DNA of 64,000 nucleotides from Closterium sp. Naga37s-1 (GCA_947471745.1 CANJKZ010000932.1:930001-994000), one strand, 5' to 3'; positions 31,115-43,711 are shown, counted from the stretch's first letter. Notes: generated by a model from the sequence alone, not told the origin. Program-made: numbers and translations.

Positions 31115-34100
31115 TCAAGGGGTGAGCAAGTGAGGCAAGGTAGGCACAAGGCCCAGCTGAGTACAGAAACGCTGATGATCACAAGGCGCAAGTGCCTTGG
31201 TGAAGATATCAGCAGTGTTGGCCTGAGAGGCCACGTACGCAAGTCGCAGCTGACCACACTGCTGTAGCTCACGAGCAAGGAAGTAGCGGAGAGCAATGTG
31301 CTTCGTTCTGTGCTCCAGTCTCTGCTCTCGACACAAGGCCAGCATGGCCTTGTTGTCTACGTACAGCACTGGAGGAGAACGAGGCGGCTCTCCGAGGTCA
31401 GTCAGCAGGTAGGTGAGCCAGCGAAGCTCCTGTGCAGCCATGGCCCCAGCGTAGATCTCAGCCTCACAACTGGAGCCGAGAACAGAAGACGAGCGGGTAG
31501 CCCGCCACGAAACAGAACCGGAACCAAGGCTGAAGGTGTAACCCTGTGACGACCGCTGCGTAGCCTGGTCGTCAGCCCAAGAAGCGTCTGCGTGCCCAAT
31601 GAGGACCACTGGACTCTGCCCTCCAAGCACAAGCCCCATGCCCGACGTACTGCACAAGTAGCGCAACACCCTCTTCGCTGCAGCCATGTGCTCCGGTCTG
31701 TGTCTCCCAGGAGCAACATAGCGTGCGAGAATGCTAAGAGGGTATGCAAGGTCAGGTCGTGTGCAGGTCATCAGGTACATGAGGCAGCCAACAAGCTCTG
31801 GGTACGGGCCACTCGACTCTACGGACTCATCCGAAGGCAGAGCTGAGAGCGAGTGGCGAGTAGGCAGAGGAGTGGCCTGAGGCGAGGAGTACGTGAAGCC
31901 GAAGCGCTGAAGGACCTGCTGCACCATGTGTGACTGAGTCAGGGTAATGGTGCGGCGTGCTCTGTCCCGGGTGATCTGCAAGCCAAGGTAGCTGCGCAGT
32001 TCACCCAGGTCTGTGCACGTGTGTCTCTTCTGCAGCTCGGACTTCACGTGGGCGAGTCCAGCAGTGTCAGCTGTGGCAAAGACCAAGTCGTTGACGTACA
32101 CGAGGATGTAGAACGGCGGCAAAGAAGTGTCGGTGCGCAGAAACAGCGACGGGTCGGCAGTAGAGGGAGCAAACCCAAGAGCCGCAAGTGTAGTCCTCAG
32201 TGTGTCGTGCCACTCACGCGGTGCCTGGCGGAGACCGTAGACTGGCCGCCGGAGGCTCCACTGGGTGCCAGGAGGAAAAGTTCCAGTGAAGCCAAGTGGG
32301 CGGCGCAGCCAGATCTCCTCGTGCAGGCTGCCCTGCAAGAAAGCAGTGCTGAAGTCAAGAGAGTGCAGCTCGTAGTCGCGGCGAGCAGCTATGTGCAGCA
32401 GTACCCGAAGAGTGGTCATCTTCGGGGTGGGAGAGAAGGTCTGAAAGTAGTCAACTCCCTGCCGCTGACTGAAGCCACGAGCCACGTAACGCGTCTTGAA
32501 GACAGGCGGAGAACCCGGCGGTCGCTTCACCCTGAAAATCCACATGCCACTGACGATGTTCGCCCCAGGCGGGAGAACCTCGTCAACGTAGGTGCCTGTG
32601 GACTTCCAGGAAGCCATCTCTGTGTCCATAGCTGCCTGCCACTGAGAGGAGTAGGGACCCTCTATCGCCTCCGCGTAAGAGCGCGGAGTCGGGATGTCAA
32701 GTGCATCCGGGTCTCCCTCAGGGGTAAGCAGTATGGACACGAGATGAGGTGAAGCAGCAGCCAAACACTGGAACTCCTCCTGCCTGTCCTCAAGGACGTC
32801 CGTGCCAAGGGCACACTCACCCCCGACGGACGGAGGACAGACAGACTCAGCAACAAGACTAGCAGCGTAGTCTAGACGACAGCGAGCAGCAAAGTCGACG
32901 AGCTCAGTAACTAGGGCAGACGCAGCAGTGGACTCAAAGGAAGGGTCAGTGACAACAGTAGCAAGGAGACGTGTGACAGTAGGACTGGCAGCACGAAGAG
33001 AGTCCGACTCCGGGTCAGGAAGAGCAGGAAGAGAGGACTCAGGAGGAGAAGGCAAAGGGGCACGCAGAGGAGCAGTGGACGGACGCAGAGACATCCGGTG
33101 CGTGCCAGGGACAGGAGGAGGACGCTGACGCGAACCACGACCACTAGTGCGAGCAGCACGGACAGGCGACGCAGGGCGGGACGCAGGCTCACGACGCTCA
33201 GCAAGACCTCCAGTAGGACCAGTGTAGGGAGAGGGAGCGGGCAGTGGGGAGGCCGGCTGTAACTCGAACTGTGACGGGACAGGCTGTGGACACTCTAAGG
33301 GAGGAGGAGGACCAGTAGAAGGCGGGAGACCAAGAACCTGCTGAAGGAGCGGAACGAAGTACGGCCGGGGCCGCGCGGCGACTCCAGACACAGCAGGGAC
33401 AGCACCAGTACCCCCAGCGGCAGCACCAGCGCCAGCAGCACCTCCAGCTCCAGGACCTCCAGCCGCACCAGTAGTACCCCCAGCAGGACCGCCACCAGGA
33501 CCGACAGCAGTAGCCTCAGCGTCAACACCCTCAGCAGCTCCAGCTCCAGTCGTACCCGCAGGCCCAGCAGCTCCAGTACTCCCAGTACGAGCACCTCCGG
33601 GACCCGCGGCACCAGCACCCTCAGCAGCCGAAGAACCTCCAGCTCCAGCAGCACGCCTCCAGCGCCGGGCAAACCACTCGCGCAGCTCCTGTGGAGAGAG
33701 TGGCTCCCGCCGAGACGAAGCACCCGGAGAACCTCCAGGCTCAGCACCGCCAGACGCCACACGAGCAGGCCCAGTTCCCTCAGGCTCCGCACCCCCAAGC
33801 TCAGCACCTCCAGGCGTGGCACCCCCAGGCTCAGCACCCCCAGGCGTAGCACCCCCAGGCTCAGCACCCCCAGGCTCAGCACCCCCAGTAGTAGCACCCC
33901 CAGGCTCAGCACCCCCTGAGTCAGCACCCCCAGGCTCAGCACCCTCAGCAGCACCAGAGTCACCAGTAACCTCGACAGGCTCGACTGCGTCTACCTGGGA
34001 CACACCTGAAGGGGCAGGACCCTGAGGGGGGAGGAGGTCTACCGGGGGGGGACCTGGTACAAGGAAGAGCGGTGGCGGGGGGAGGGACGGAGTGCGGTAG

Positions 34101-35954
34101 GGGAAGAGGCGGTAGTAGGGGACCGACTCGTCAAACGTGACGTCCTGGGAGGACAGAACACGGCGAGAGGTGGGGTGGTAGAACTGCCACCCTGGCGCGT
34201 CAGGGGGGAAGCCAAGGAAGACGCAAGGAGCAGCACGAGGGGACAGCTTGTCCGCAGACAAGTCGCGGACAAACGCCCGAGATCCCCAGACACGGAACGC
34301 AGACGCATCGCCAACCTTCCCCGTCCACAGCAAGGCTGGGGAGGTCTCCGGCATGGAGACCCTGGGGTGAAGGTTGATCTGATGCGCCGCGTACCGAACA
34401 GCAAACGGCCACAGAAAATGGGGGGCAGCCGCATGCATCATGGACGTACGGGCGACATCCATGACCATGCCAATGCAGCGCTCAGCAATCCCATTTTGCT
34501 GTGGAGAGTCCGGAAGCGTGAAGGTCTGGCGGATGCCTCGTGCACGACAGTAGGCTCGCAGAAGGCCAGAGGAGAACTCTCCACCTCTGTCAAAGTGCAG
34601 ACGCAGAACAGGAAAGTCCGAGCCGAAGCTCTGCCTGAGCTGGAGACGAGCTGCGCGGATCCAGTCGATCAACACCTCAGTGACATCACCCTTGCTGCGC
34701 AAGGGGAAGACTGTGGTGTAACGCGAGTAGTCGTCAACCACCAGCAGGAAGTAGCGCTCGTGACCCTGTCCACGGACGCGGGCCGGGCCCCACACGTCCA
34801 TGTGAAGCGTCTGCAGCGGGGCCTCTGTCGGAGGAAACTGGGAGGAGTGAGGGGCAGCCCGCTGCCGCCCCTCGACACAGGGGACGCAGGTAGGGCCAGG
34901 CCCCGGAGGAAGGGGAGGGAGGGACCGGGGAAGACCAGAGACAAGGACACGGGAGGCCATGCCTCGGAGACGAAGCAGGGAGGGGTGACCAAGGCGGTGG
35001 TGCCAGAGGAGAGTCTCGTGAGACAGGAGGCGACACGAACAGGGGGCAGACTCAGGACCAGACCTGGACGCTGCAGCAAACTCCTGACCTGACGCAGCTA
35101 CCTGACCAGACGCAGTGACCGGAGGAGACGCAGTGGTCATTGTGTACAGGCTCGACCCCGGCCGACGTGTAAACGTGGCCAGGTGTCGGCCTGTCCGAGC
35201 GTCCGTGCAGTGGGTCACCCGCTGACTCGCAGGAGTGAACTGGTGAACCCCCGCATCCTGTAGGTCAGCACCACTCACCAAGTTCGTAGAGAACGAGGGG
35301 AGGTAAAGACCAGACAGGGTGCCAGAGGGGGCCGCCGGACACGGGAGGACAGTGGAGAAGTGAGCAAGGACAGGACCCCCAGAGGGGTCTGCCAGAGAGA
35401 CTGCAACTGGCCGGCCAAGCGGCGTGAGTGTGGTGCGGTCTCGAAAGAAGGAGCGAGAAGCCCCCGAGTCAAGGGTGAAGGTGTGGGAGGCCGAAGCCGA
35501 CGCAGAACCTGAGAGAGCAGACTCACCAGCACCTGAGGGAGCAGACGCACCTAGAGCAGCAGCCTCGCTAGCACCTAGAGCAGCAGCCTCACCAGTACCT
35601 AGAGCAGCAGTCTCAATGCCCGGGTCGGGCGGAAAACACCGGTAACAGTCACCCTCATCACTAATAGTCACAGTATACATGGCAGCAAGAATAGCATCAA
35701 AGTCAAGGTCAAAGACAGCTACACCCGCCCTAGACAGCTCACCCCAGCGGGGGATCTCAGTGGCCTCAGGGAACTGGTGACGCCAAGCGTCCGTCAGGCG
35801 GCCAAAGCAGCGCTGGGTGGAGTGCGCACCCCCGCACTGGTCACCCGCGCGGTCGCCGGTGCGGAGGACGTAGGTGCACGGACCAGTACCCCCACCCCTC
35901 TGGCGTGCAGTGTACCACTCACGGAGCTGCTGAGGGGAGGGGATGTCACGAGTG

Positions 35955-35992
<38 letters not shown>

Positions 35993-37018
35993 CTGACCAC
36001 CACCGGAGCCGACCCTCTGCGCAGCGCCACCCCGACCAGCTCCACCTCCTCCGCCGCCTCCTCCTCCACCGCCGCCACCTCCGCTCCCACCGCCACCGCC
36101 GCCTCCGCCTCCGCCTCCACTGCCGCCACCGACACCTCCACCCCCGCCACCACCCCCACCGCCACCCCCACCCCCTCCACCGCCTCCACCTCCGCCTCCA
36201 CCGCCCCCGCTAGCTCCTCCAGTGCCCCTGCCCCCCTTGCCCTTGCCAGGGCGACGTCTCCCGCTAGGGTTAGACGCCGCACCGACCGACTCAAGCCCAA
36301 CGAGGTCGGCCGCGGCAGCAGAGGCAACAGAGGGCAAAAGGGGGGAGGGGGAACACCCCTCAAAGATGGGGGTGCGAGGGTCACCACGAGAGGCTCCTAC
36401 AGCGACTATGCTCTTCTCTGCTGCTAGGAGGGACTTCTCAAGGAGGTCAACGGTGAGAGTGGTGGGGCAAACTGAGAGGAAGTGGTCCCTGACTACGCGA
36501 AGGGAGTCAGGGAGCCGGGTGACTATGTAGTAGAGGGTGATGTACATGGGGGGTGGGTTCTTGGCGCAGAACTCAGCAGGAAGCGCAGCGCGGTAGCGAG
36601 TGTCACTAGTGCGGAGGTGCGTAATGAGGTCAGCGACTGTGGGAAAGGCAGCAAGGTCAGGGAAGAGGTACGGTAGCATGAGGCGGCTCAGTGCAGCAGT
36701 GGCAGGGGAGGAGTAGCGCGCAACTACAGTGTCGTACAAGGTCTGAGCACTCTTGTACTGGCTAAAGTGCGCACGCTCAGAGGTAGGCAGGTGGCGACGC
36801 ACAGCAAGACGTGCAGCAGCATCGCGCGTGGCCCACTGTGAGCGAACAGTGGCGTCAGCATCAGCAGCGGGGGCAGGAGAGGCACCAGAAGTGAGGTCAA
36901 AGAGGGAGAGGCCGTCTGCCCTGTCGCACTGTAAGAAAAGCTGCAGGTCATCTATCCAGACATCAAAGTCAATGGCCCGACCCTCAGCGTCAAAAGCGAG
37001 GACACTAGGGGTAGCCAT
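31115..37018 (-). CDS. Copia Gag-Pol polyprotein, open but RT-mutant (C3)
   Basis: 1,967 residues from ATG 37018, opening MATPSVLAFDAEGRAIDFDV. In order: Gag helical domain (~1-230), poly-Gly (~260-330), a Gln run, and an atypical zinc knuckle C-X13-C-X3-H-X4-C (residues 381-404). The protease motif is LDSGASRSFF (Asp517). Integrase has HHRLGH...CVPC and DD35E at Asp741, Asp810, Glu846. A repetitive GGAEPGGA linker follows. RT contains MWIFRVKRPPGSPP and STAFLQGSLHEEIW, and the catalytic box reads YVND (residues 1641-1644, nt 32087-32098) instead of YVDD. RNase H has IGHADASWADD, SSCEAEIYAGAMAA and VDNKAM. The first Asp of the box binds a catalytic metal in known RTs, so polymerase activity is probably lost although nothing else is broken. 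Confidence 0.95.
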
Positions 37019-37084
37019 GACAGTACTAGACTAGCAGCGCAAACAGTAGGGTGAGGGCAGTGCTGTGAAAGGGGCGCTGCTCTT

Positions 37085-38045
37085 ACCGGACAGGGCGGCT
37101 CGGGTGGCTCGGCTGCAGGGTGGCTCGGCGGCTCGGCTGCTGGGCGGCTCGGCGACTCGGCGGCTCGGTTGCTGGGCGGCTCGGCGGCTCGGCTGCTGGG
37201 CGGCTCGGCTGCTGGGCGGTTCGGCGGCTGGGCGGCTCGGCTGCTGGGCGGCTCGGCGGCTCGGCGGCTCGGCCGTTCGGCTGCGACTGCTGCTGCAGAG
37301 ACGGCGGCGGCTGCTGCCTCAGGGACGGCAGCGGCCGGCCGCTAGGGGCCGCGTCAGGTGCAGGAGAGGGCCGCGTCAGGGGCGGCGTAGGGGCCGCGGC
37401 AGGGGCGGCGAAGGGGCCGTGTCAGGGGCCGCGTCAGGGGCCGCGGCAGGGGCCGCGGCAGGGGCCGCGTCAGGGGCCGCGTCAGGGGCCGCGGCAGGGG
37501 CCGCGGCAGGGGCCGCGTCAGGGGCCGCGTCAGGGGCCGCGTCAGGGGCCGCGTCAGGGGCCGCGTCAGGGGCGGCGTAGGGGCCGCGTCAGGGGCCGCG
37601 TCAGGGGCCTCGTCAGGGGCCGCGGCAGGGGCCGCGTCAGGGGCCGCGTCAGGGGCCTCGTCAGGGGCCGCGGCAGGGGCCGCGTCAGGGGCGGGGTCAG
37701 GGGCGGCGTAGGGGCCGCGGTAGTGGCGGCGGAGGGGCCGCGTCAGGGGCCGCGTCAGGGGCCGCCTCAGGGGCAGCGTAGGGGCCGCGTAGGGGCCGCG
37801 TCAGGGGCCGCGGCAGGGGCCGCGTCAGGGGCTGCGTAGGGGCCGCATCAGGGGCCGCGTTGGGGCCGCGTCAGGGGCCGCATTGGGGCCGCGTCAGGGG
37901 CCGCGTAGGGGCCACGTCAGGGGCCGCGTTGGGGCCGCGTCAGAGGCCGCGTAGGGGCCGCGTCAGGGGCGACGTAGGGGCCGGGTAGGGGCCGCGTAGG
38001 GGCCGCGTAGGGGCCGCGTAGGGGTCGCGTAGGGGCCGCTAGGGG
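37085..38045 (-). repeat. GC-rich minisatellite leader of C3
   Basis: Two arrays: ~10-bp GGCGGCTCGG-type units (37095-37280) and ~12-bp GGGGCCGCGTCA-type units (about 37370-38040, roughly 50 copies). They sit between the primer site and the Gag ATG. On the element strand the second unit reads CTGACGCGGCCC, the same theme as the C1 leader. Long frames here are repeat artefacts. Confidence 0.88.
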
Positions 38046-38148
38046 GGGGGCCGCTAAAAAAAAAATTAGGGCAGGGGCGCAATGCGCTTCGGGCAGCTAA
38101 AAAAAAAATTCGTTATGGTGGGCCCTTAGGAAGGAACGGTCCCATGTA

Positions 38149-38166
38149 GGAACCCGCTCTATACCA
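38149..38166 (-). other. Primer-binding site of C3
   Basis: On the minus strand TGGTATAGAGCGGGTTCC directly follows the 5' LTR, identical to C1. Confidence 0.8.
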
Positions 38167-38294
38167 TGTGAATTAAGAAAACAGGAATGAATGACTAAGG
38201 GAAAGTTGGGTACAAATACAAACCCTAGAAAAACTGTACCCCATATGTGCTACCCCACTATAGCCTACAGTAGCTCTGTCATATAAATCTGACA
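38167..38294 (-). repeat. 5' LTR of C3
   Basis: 128 bp, identical to the 3' LTR. The CAGCA duplication follows at 38295-38299. Confidence 0.95.
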
Positions 38295-38299
38295 CAGCA

Positions 38300-40643
38300 T
38301 GGCCTTGTTGTCGACGTACAGAACTGGAGGAGAACGAGGCGCCTCTCCCAAGTCGGTCAGCAGGTAGGTGAGCCAGCATAACTCCTGTGCAGCCATGGCC
38401 CCAGGGTAGATCTCAGCCTCACAACTGGAGCTGAGAACAGAAGAAGAGCGGGTAGTCCGCCAAGAGACAGAACCGGAACCAAGACTGAAGGTGTAACCCT
38501 GTGACGACCGCTGACTAGCCAAGTCGTCAACCCAGGAAGCGTCTGCGTGACCAGTGAGGACAACTTGAGCCCGTCCTCCAAGCACGAGCCCCATGCCCGA
38601 CGTACTACACAGGTAGCGCAACACCCTCTTCGCAGCATCCCAGTGCACCTTTCGGTATCGACCGGGAGCCACGTAGCGAGCCAGAAGGCTGAGAGGGTAT
38701 GCGAGGTCAGGTCGTGTGCAAGTCATCAGGTACATGAGGCAGCCCACAAGCTCTGGATACGGGCCACTCGGCTCTACGGACTCGTCCGAAGGTGGAGCTG
38801 AGAGCGAGTGACCGGTAGGCAGAGGAGTGGACTGTGGCGAGGAGTATGTGAAGCCGAAGCGCTGAAGGACCTGGTGCACCATGTGTGACAGAGTCAAGGT
38901 AATGGTGCGCTGTGCTCTGTCCCGGATGATCCGCAAGCCAAGATAGCTTGTCAGTTCACCCAGGTCAGTGCAGGTATGTGCTGTGCTGAAGTCAAGCGAG
39001 TGGAGCTCGTAGTCACGGTGAGCGGCGACATGCAGCAGTACCCGAAGAGTGGTCATCTTTGGGGTAGGGGAGAAGGTCTGAAAGAAGTCAACTCCCTGTC
39101 GCTGACTGAAGCCACGTGCAACGTAACGCGCCTTGAAGACAGGCGGAGAACCCGGGGGCCGCTTCACCCTTAAGATCCACATGCCACTGACGATGTTCGC
39201 CCCAGGCGGGGGAACCTCATCGACGTAGGTGCCTGTGGACTTCCAGGAAGCCATCTCGGCGTCCATGGCTGTCTGCCACTGAGAGGAGTAGGGACCCTCT
39301 ATCGCCTCTGCGTAAGAGCGCGGGGTCGGGATGTCTGGTGCATCCGGGTCTCCCTCAGGGGCAAGCAGCATGGACACGAGATAAGGTACAGCAACGTCAA
39401 AGCACTCAAACTCCTCCTGTTTGTCCTCAAGAACGTCCGTGCCAAGAGCACACTCACCCCCGACGGACGGAGGACAGACAGACGTAGACGCAGACTCAGC
39501 AACAAGACTAGTGGCGTAGTCTAGGCGACAGGCGGCAGCAAAGTCAACAAGCTCAGCAACGAGAGCAGACGCAGCAGTGGACTCAAACAAAGGGTCAGTG
39601 ACAGCAGTGGCAAAAAAACGCGTGACAGTAGGACTAGCAGCACGAAGGGAGTCAGACTCCGGGTCCGGACCGTCACGAAGAGAGGACGCAGGAGGAGACG
39701 GCAGAGGGACACGCTGTGGAGCAGTGGAAGGACGCAGAGTCATAGAGTGAGTGCCAGGGAAAAGAGGAGGACGCTGACGCGAAACACGACGACTAGCGCG
39801 AGCAGTGCGGACAGGCGACACAGAACGAGACACAGGCGACACAGGACGCGACTCAGGCTCACGACGCTCCGTAAGACCTCTAGTCGGTCCAGAGTAAGGA
39901 GAAGGACCAGGCAGTGGAGAGGCCGGCTGTAACTGCGACTGTGACTGGATAGGCGGAGGACTCAGTAAGGGAGGAGGAGGACCAGGAGAAGGTGGGAGAC
40001 CAAGAACCTGCTGAAGGAGCGGAACGTAGTACGGCCGCGGCCACACAGCGCCTCCAGAAACAGCAGAGACAGCACCAGTACCCTCAGCTCCAGGGTCTCC
40101 AGTAACAACTCCCGCAGCACCACCAGCAGTAGTACCTGCAGATCCAACGCCTGCAGTACCACCAGCCCCACCAGCTCCAGTACCTCCAGTACGAGCACCT
40201 CCAGGACTAGCTGCTCCAGCACCAGCAGCACCTCCAGCAGCACCAGCACCAGCAGCACCTCCAGTAGCTCCAGCACCAGGAGCACCTCCTGCAGCTCCAG
40301 CACCAGCAGCACCTCCAGCAGCTCCAGCACCAGCAGCACCTCCTGCAGCGCCAGTACCAGCGGCACCTCCAGCAGCTCCAGGACCAGCAGCTCCAGAAGC
40401 ACGGCAACAGCGCCGACTGTACCACTCACGAAGCCGCTGCGGAGAGAGGGGCTCCCGCCGCAATGGGACACCCGGAGAGCCTCCAGACTTAGCACGCGCA
40501 GGCTCAGCACCCCCAGACTCAGCACCCTCAAGCTCCACACGCTCAGGCTCAGCACCCCCAGGCTCCACACGCTCAGGCTCTTTACCACCAGACTCCACAC
40601 GCTCAGGCTCAGCACCCCCAGGCTCCGCACCCCCAGGCCCCAC
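38300..40643 (-). pseudogene. RT-RNase H part of C2 with RT core deleted
   Basis: Reads the GAEPERVE-rich linker, a Gly/Ala region, then RT. After LDFSTA the frame jumps directly to HTCTDLGEL. Against C3 about 106 codons are missing in-frame, including FLQGSLHEEIW and the whole catalytic YVDD box (junction near 38980-38985). RNase H continues (TGHADASWVDD, SSSCEAEIY) to VDNKAM, where C3 is inserted. The deletion leaves the frame open, but the enzyme has no palm active site. Confidence 0.9.
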
Positions 40644-43600
40644 ACCCGCAGGCTCAGCATCCCTAGCAGCACCTGAGTCGACAGCTACCTCGACCGGCTC
40701 GGCAGGGTCTACCTAAGACACACCTGAGGGGGCAGGACCCTGAGGGGGGAGGGGGTCTACCGGAGGAGTACCTGGCGCTAGGAAGAGTGGCGGGGGGGAG
40801 GGAGAGAGGCAGTGCGGTAGGGAAAGAGATGGTAGTAAGACACCGACTCATCAAACATGATGTCCTGAGAGGACAGAACACGACGCGAGGTGGGGTGGTA
40901 GAACTGCCACCCGGGTGCGTCAGGGGGGGAGCCAAGGAAGACGCAGGGAACTGCACGGGAGGACAGCTTGTCCACTGAAGTATCGCGGACAAAAGCTCGA
41001 GATCCCCAGACACGGAACGCGGACGCATCGCCAACCTTCTCCGTCCACCGCAGAGTAGGTGTGGTCTCCGGCAAGGAGACACGAGGCTGAAGGTTGATCT
41101 GATGCGCAGCGTACTGAACCGCGAACGGCCACAGAAAATGGGGAGCAGCCACATGGATCATGGACGTACGAGCGACGTCCATGACCATGCCAATGCGGCG
41201 CTCAGCAATCCCATTTTGATGTGGGGAGGCCGGAAGCGTGAACGTCTAGCGGATGCCCTCCGCACGACTGAAGGCCCTCAGGAGGTCGGAGGAAAACTCA
41301 CCACCTCTGTCTGAGTGCAGACGCAGAACAGGAAGGTCCGAGCCGAAACTCTCGCTGAGCTGGCGACGAGTACCGCGGATCCAGTCGATCAACACCTCAG
41401 GGACCTCACCCTTGCTGCGCAAGGGGAAGACTGTGGTGTAACGCGAGTAGTCGTCAACGACCAGTAGGAAGTAACGCTCGTGACCCTGTCCACGGACGCG
41501 GGCTGGGCCCCACACGTCCATGTGAAGAGTCTGTAGAGGAGCCTCAGTCGGAGGGAACGTGGAGGAGTGAGGAGCGGCGCGCTGCCGGCCCTCGACACAG
41601 GGAACACAGGTAGGGGCAGGCCCCGGAGGAAGGGGAGGGAGGGACCGGGGTAGACCCGAGACAAGGGTACGGGAGGCCATACCTCAAAGACGAGGCAGGG
41701 AGGGGTGACCAAGGCGGTGGTGCCAAAGGAGAGTCTCGTGCGACAGAGGTCGACACGAGCAGGGGGCAGACGCAGGACTAGACCTGGACGCGGCAGCAAA
41801 CACCTGACTAGACGCAGCTACCTGACCAGACGCAGAGACCGGAGGAGGCGCAGTAGTCAGTGTGTAGAGACTCGACCCAGGCCGACGGGTGAACGTGGCC
41901 AGGTGGCGGCCCGTCCGAGAGCAAGTGCAGTGGGTCACACGCTGACCTCCAGGGGTGAACTGGTCAACCCACGCGTCCTGGAGGTCAGCTCCACTCACCA
42001 AGTTCGTAGAGAACGAGGGGAGGTGGAGTCCCGACAGCAAGCCCGACGGGGCCGCAGGACACGGTAGAACCGTGGAAGAGTGCACAAGGACTGGGCCCCC
42101 AGAGGGGTCAGCCAGGGAGACTGCGACAGGCCGACGGAGCGGCGTGAGTGTGGTGCTGTCTCTAAAGAAAGAGCGCGAAGCACCAGATTCAAGTGTGAAA
42201 GTGTGCAGGGCCTCAGTAGGTGCAGTACCAGAGAGAGCAGACTCACCAGCACTTGGAGCAGCAGACTCACCAGTACCTGGAGCAGCAGACGCACTAGCAC
42301 CTAGAGCAGCAGTCTCAATGCCCGGGTCGGGCGGGACACTCAGGTAACAGTCACCCTCAGCACTATCAGTCAAAGCATACATGGCAGCAAGGATAGCATC
42401 GAAATCAAGATCAAAGATAGCCACATTCTGCCTAAGAAGATCACCCCAACGAGGGAGCTCAACAGCATCAGGATACTGGGCGCGCCAGGCGTCAGTCAGG
42501 CGACCGAAGCAGCGCTGCGCAGTGTGTGGCTGCTCGCACGTCTCCCCACGACGACTGCCGGTGCGAAGAACGTAAGTGCAGGGACCAGCACTCCCAGACC
42601 TCCCACGCCTAGCGTACCACTCACAAAGCTGCTGGACCGACGGGGTCTCACGGGAACGCGGCTGCTGCTGGCGCTGGCTACCACCAAAGTCGCCACGCTG
42701 CGCAGCTGCACCTCGACCAGCACCACCGCCGCCGCCACCACCACCGCTGCCGCCGCCTCCACCACCTCCGCCGCTACCTCCACCACCTCCGCCGCTGCCT
42801 CCACCACCTCTGCCGCCGCCACTGAAGCCCCCACTCCCAGTACCACCCCCACCTCCACCGCCACCCCCTCCACCTCCTCCACCGCCTCCGCCGCCGCCCA
42901 CGCCGTCCCCTCCACCACCCTTGGTCCCCTTGCCCTTGCTGTTGCGGCGCCTCCCACTAGGAGCAGACGCAGTCCCGACCTCCTCAGTGCCAACGAGGTC
43001 GACAGCAGCAGCAGGAGCAACAGAGGGGAGAAGGGGGACAGGGGAACACCCCTCAAAGAAAGGGGTGGGACAGTCGCCGCGAGAAGCACCTACAGCTAAG
43101 ACACTCTTCTCAGCTGCAGCTAGGCGCTCCTCTAGCAGGTCGGTAGTGAGCTCGGTGGGGCAAAGGGAGAGAAAGTGGTCCTTGACTGAAGAAAGGGAGT
43201 CAGGGAGGCGGGTGACTAGGTAGTAAAGGGCGATGTACATGGGGGGGGGGTTCTTGGCACAGAACTCAGTGGGAAGGGCAGCGCGGTAGCGGGCGTCACT
43301 AGTGCGGAGGTGAGTAATGAGGTCAGCGACTGTGGAAAAAGCGACAAGGTCAGGGAAAAGGTACGGTAGCATGAGGCGGCTGAGGGCAGCAGTGGCAGGG
43401 GAGGAGTAGCGCGCAACTACATCGTTGTACAAAGACTGAGCAGTCTTGTACTGGCCAAAATGCGCGCGCTCAGCAGGTGGCAGGTGACTACGAACAGCAA
43501 GACGAGCAACAGTGTCACGAGTGGTCCACTGCGAGCGAACCGTACTGGCAGCAGTGGCAGCAGGAGCAGTAGAGACACCGGACGTGTGATCGAAAAGTGA

Positions 43601-43711
43601 AACCCCATCCCTAGAGTCACACTGAAGAAAGAGCTGCAGGTCGTCAACCCACACGTCAAAGTCAACTGCACGCCCCTCAGCATCAAAGGTGAGAACAGTA
43701 GGGCTAGCCAT
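40644..43711 (-). pseudogene. Gag-protease-integrase part of C2
   Basis: ATG 43711 opens MASPTVLTFDAEGRAVDFDV. Gag, poly-Gly (42715-42910), the CX13CX3HX4C knuckle (CTYVLRTGSRRGETC...) and the protease (LESGASRSFF, where C1 and C3 have LDSGAS, so the catalytic Asp is Glu) are continuous to a TGA at 41684-41686. This TGA replaces the Arg of RLRGMAS. A TAG at 41246-41248 interrupts integrase between the second and third catalytic residues, where NGIAER is also altered (NGIAERRIG frame region). A G/C-run near 40790 shifts frame and a TAG lies at 40713-40715. Confidence 0.88.

Larger units (their letters stand above)
30789..38294 (-). mobile_element. Young complete copia element C3
   Basis: 7,506 bp on the minus strand. 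The two 128-bp LTRs are identical base for base by my reading, with a perfect CAGCA duplication (30784-30788 and 38295-38299). It has a primer-binding site, a >1-kb GC-rich minisatellite leader, one uninterrupted Gag-Pol frame and a purine tract. It lies inside the RNase H of C2 in the same orientation. It is the youngest insertion in the window by LTR identity, yet its RT active site carries an Asp-to-Asn change. Confidence 0.96.

Noticed and set aside
37065..37839. Arg/Gly-rich frames in the C3 leader, and minus-strand frames at 20785-21492 in the C1 leader
   Set aside because: These are products of GC-rich minisatellite units, and they lie upstream of the Gag start.
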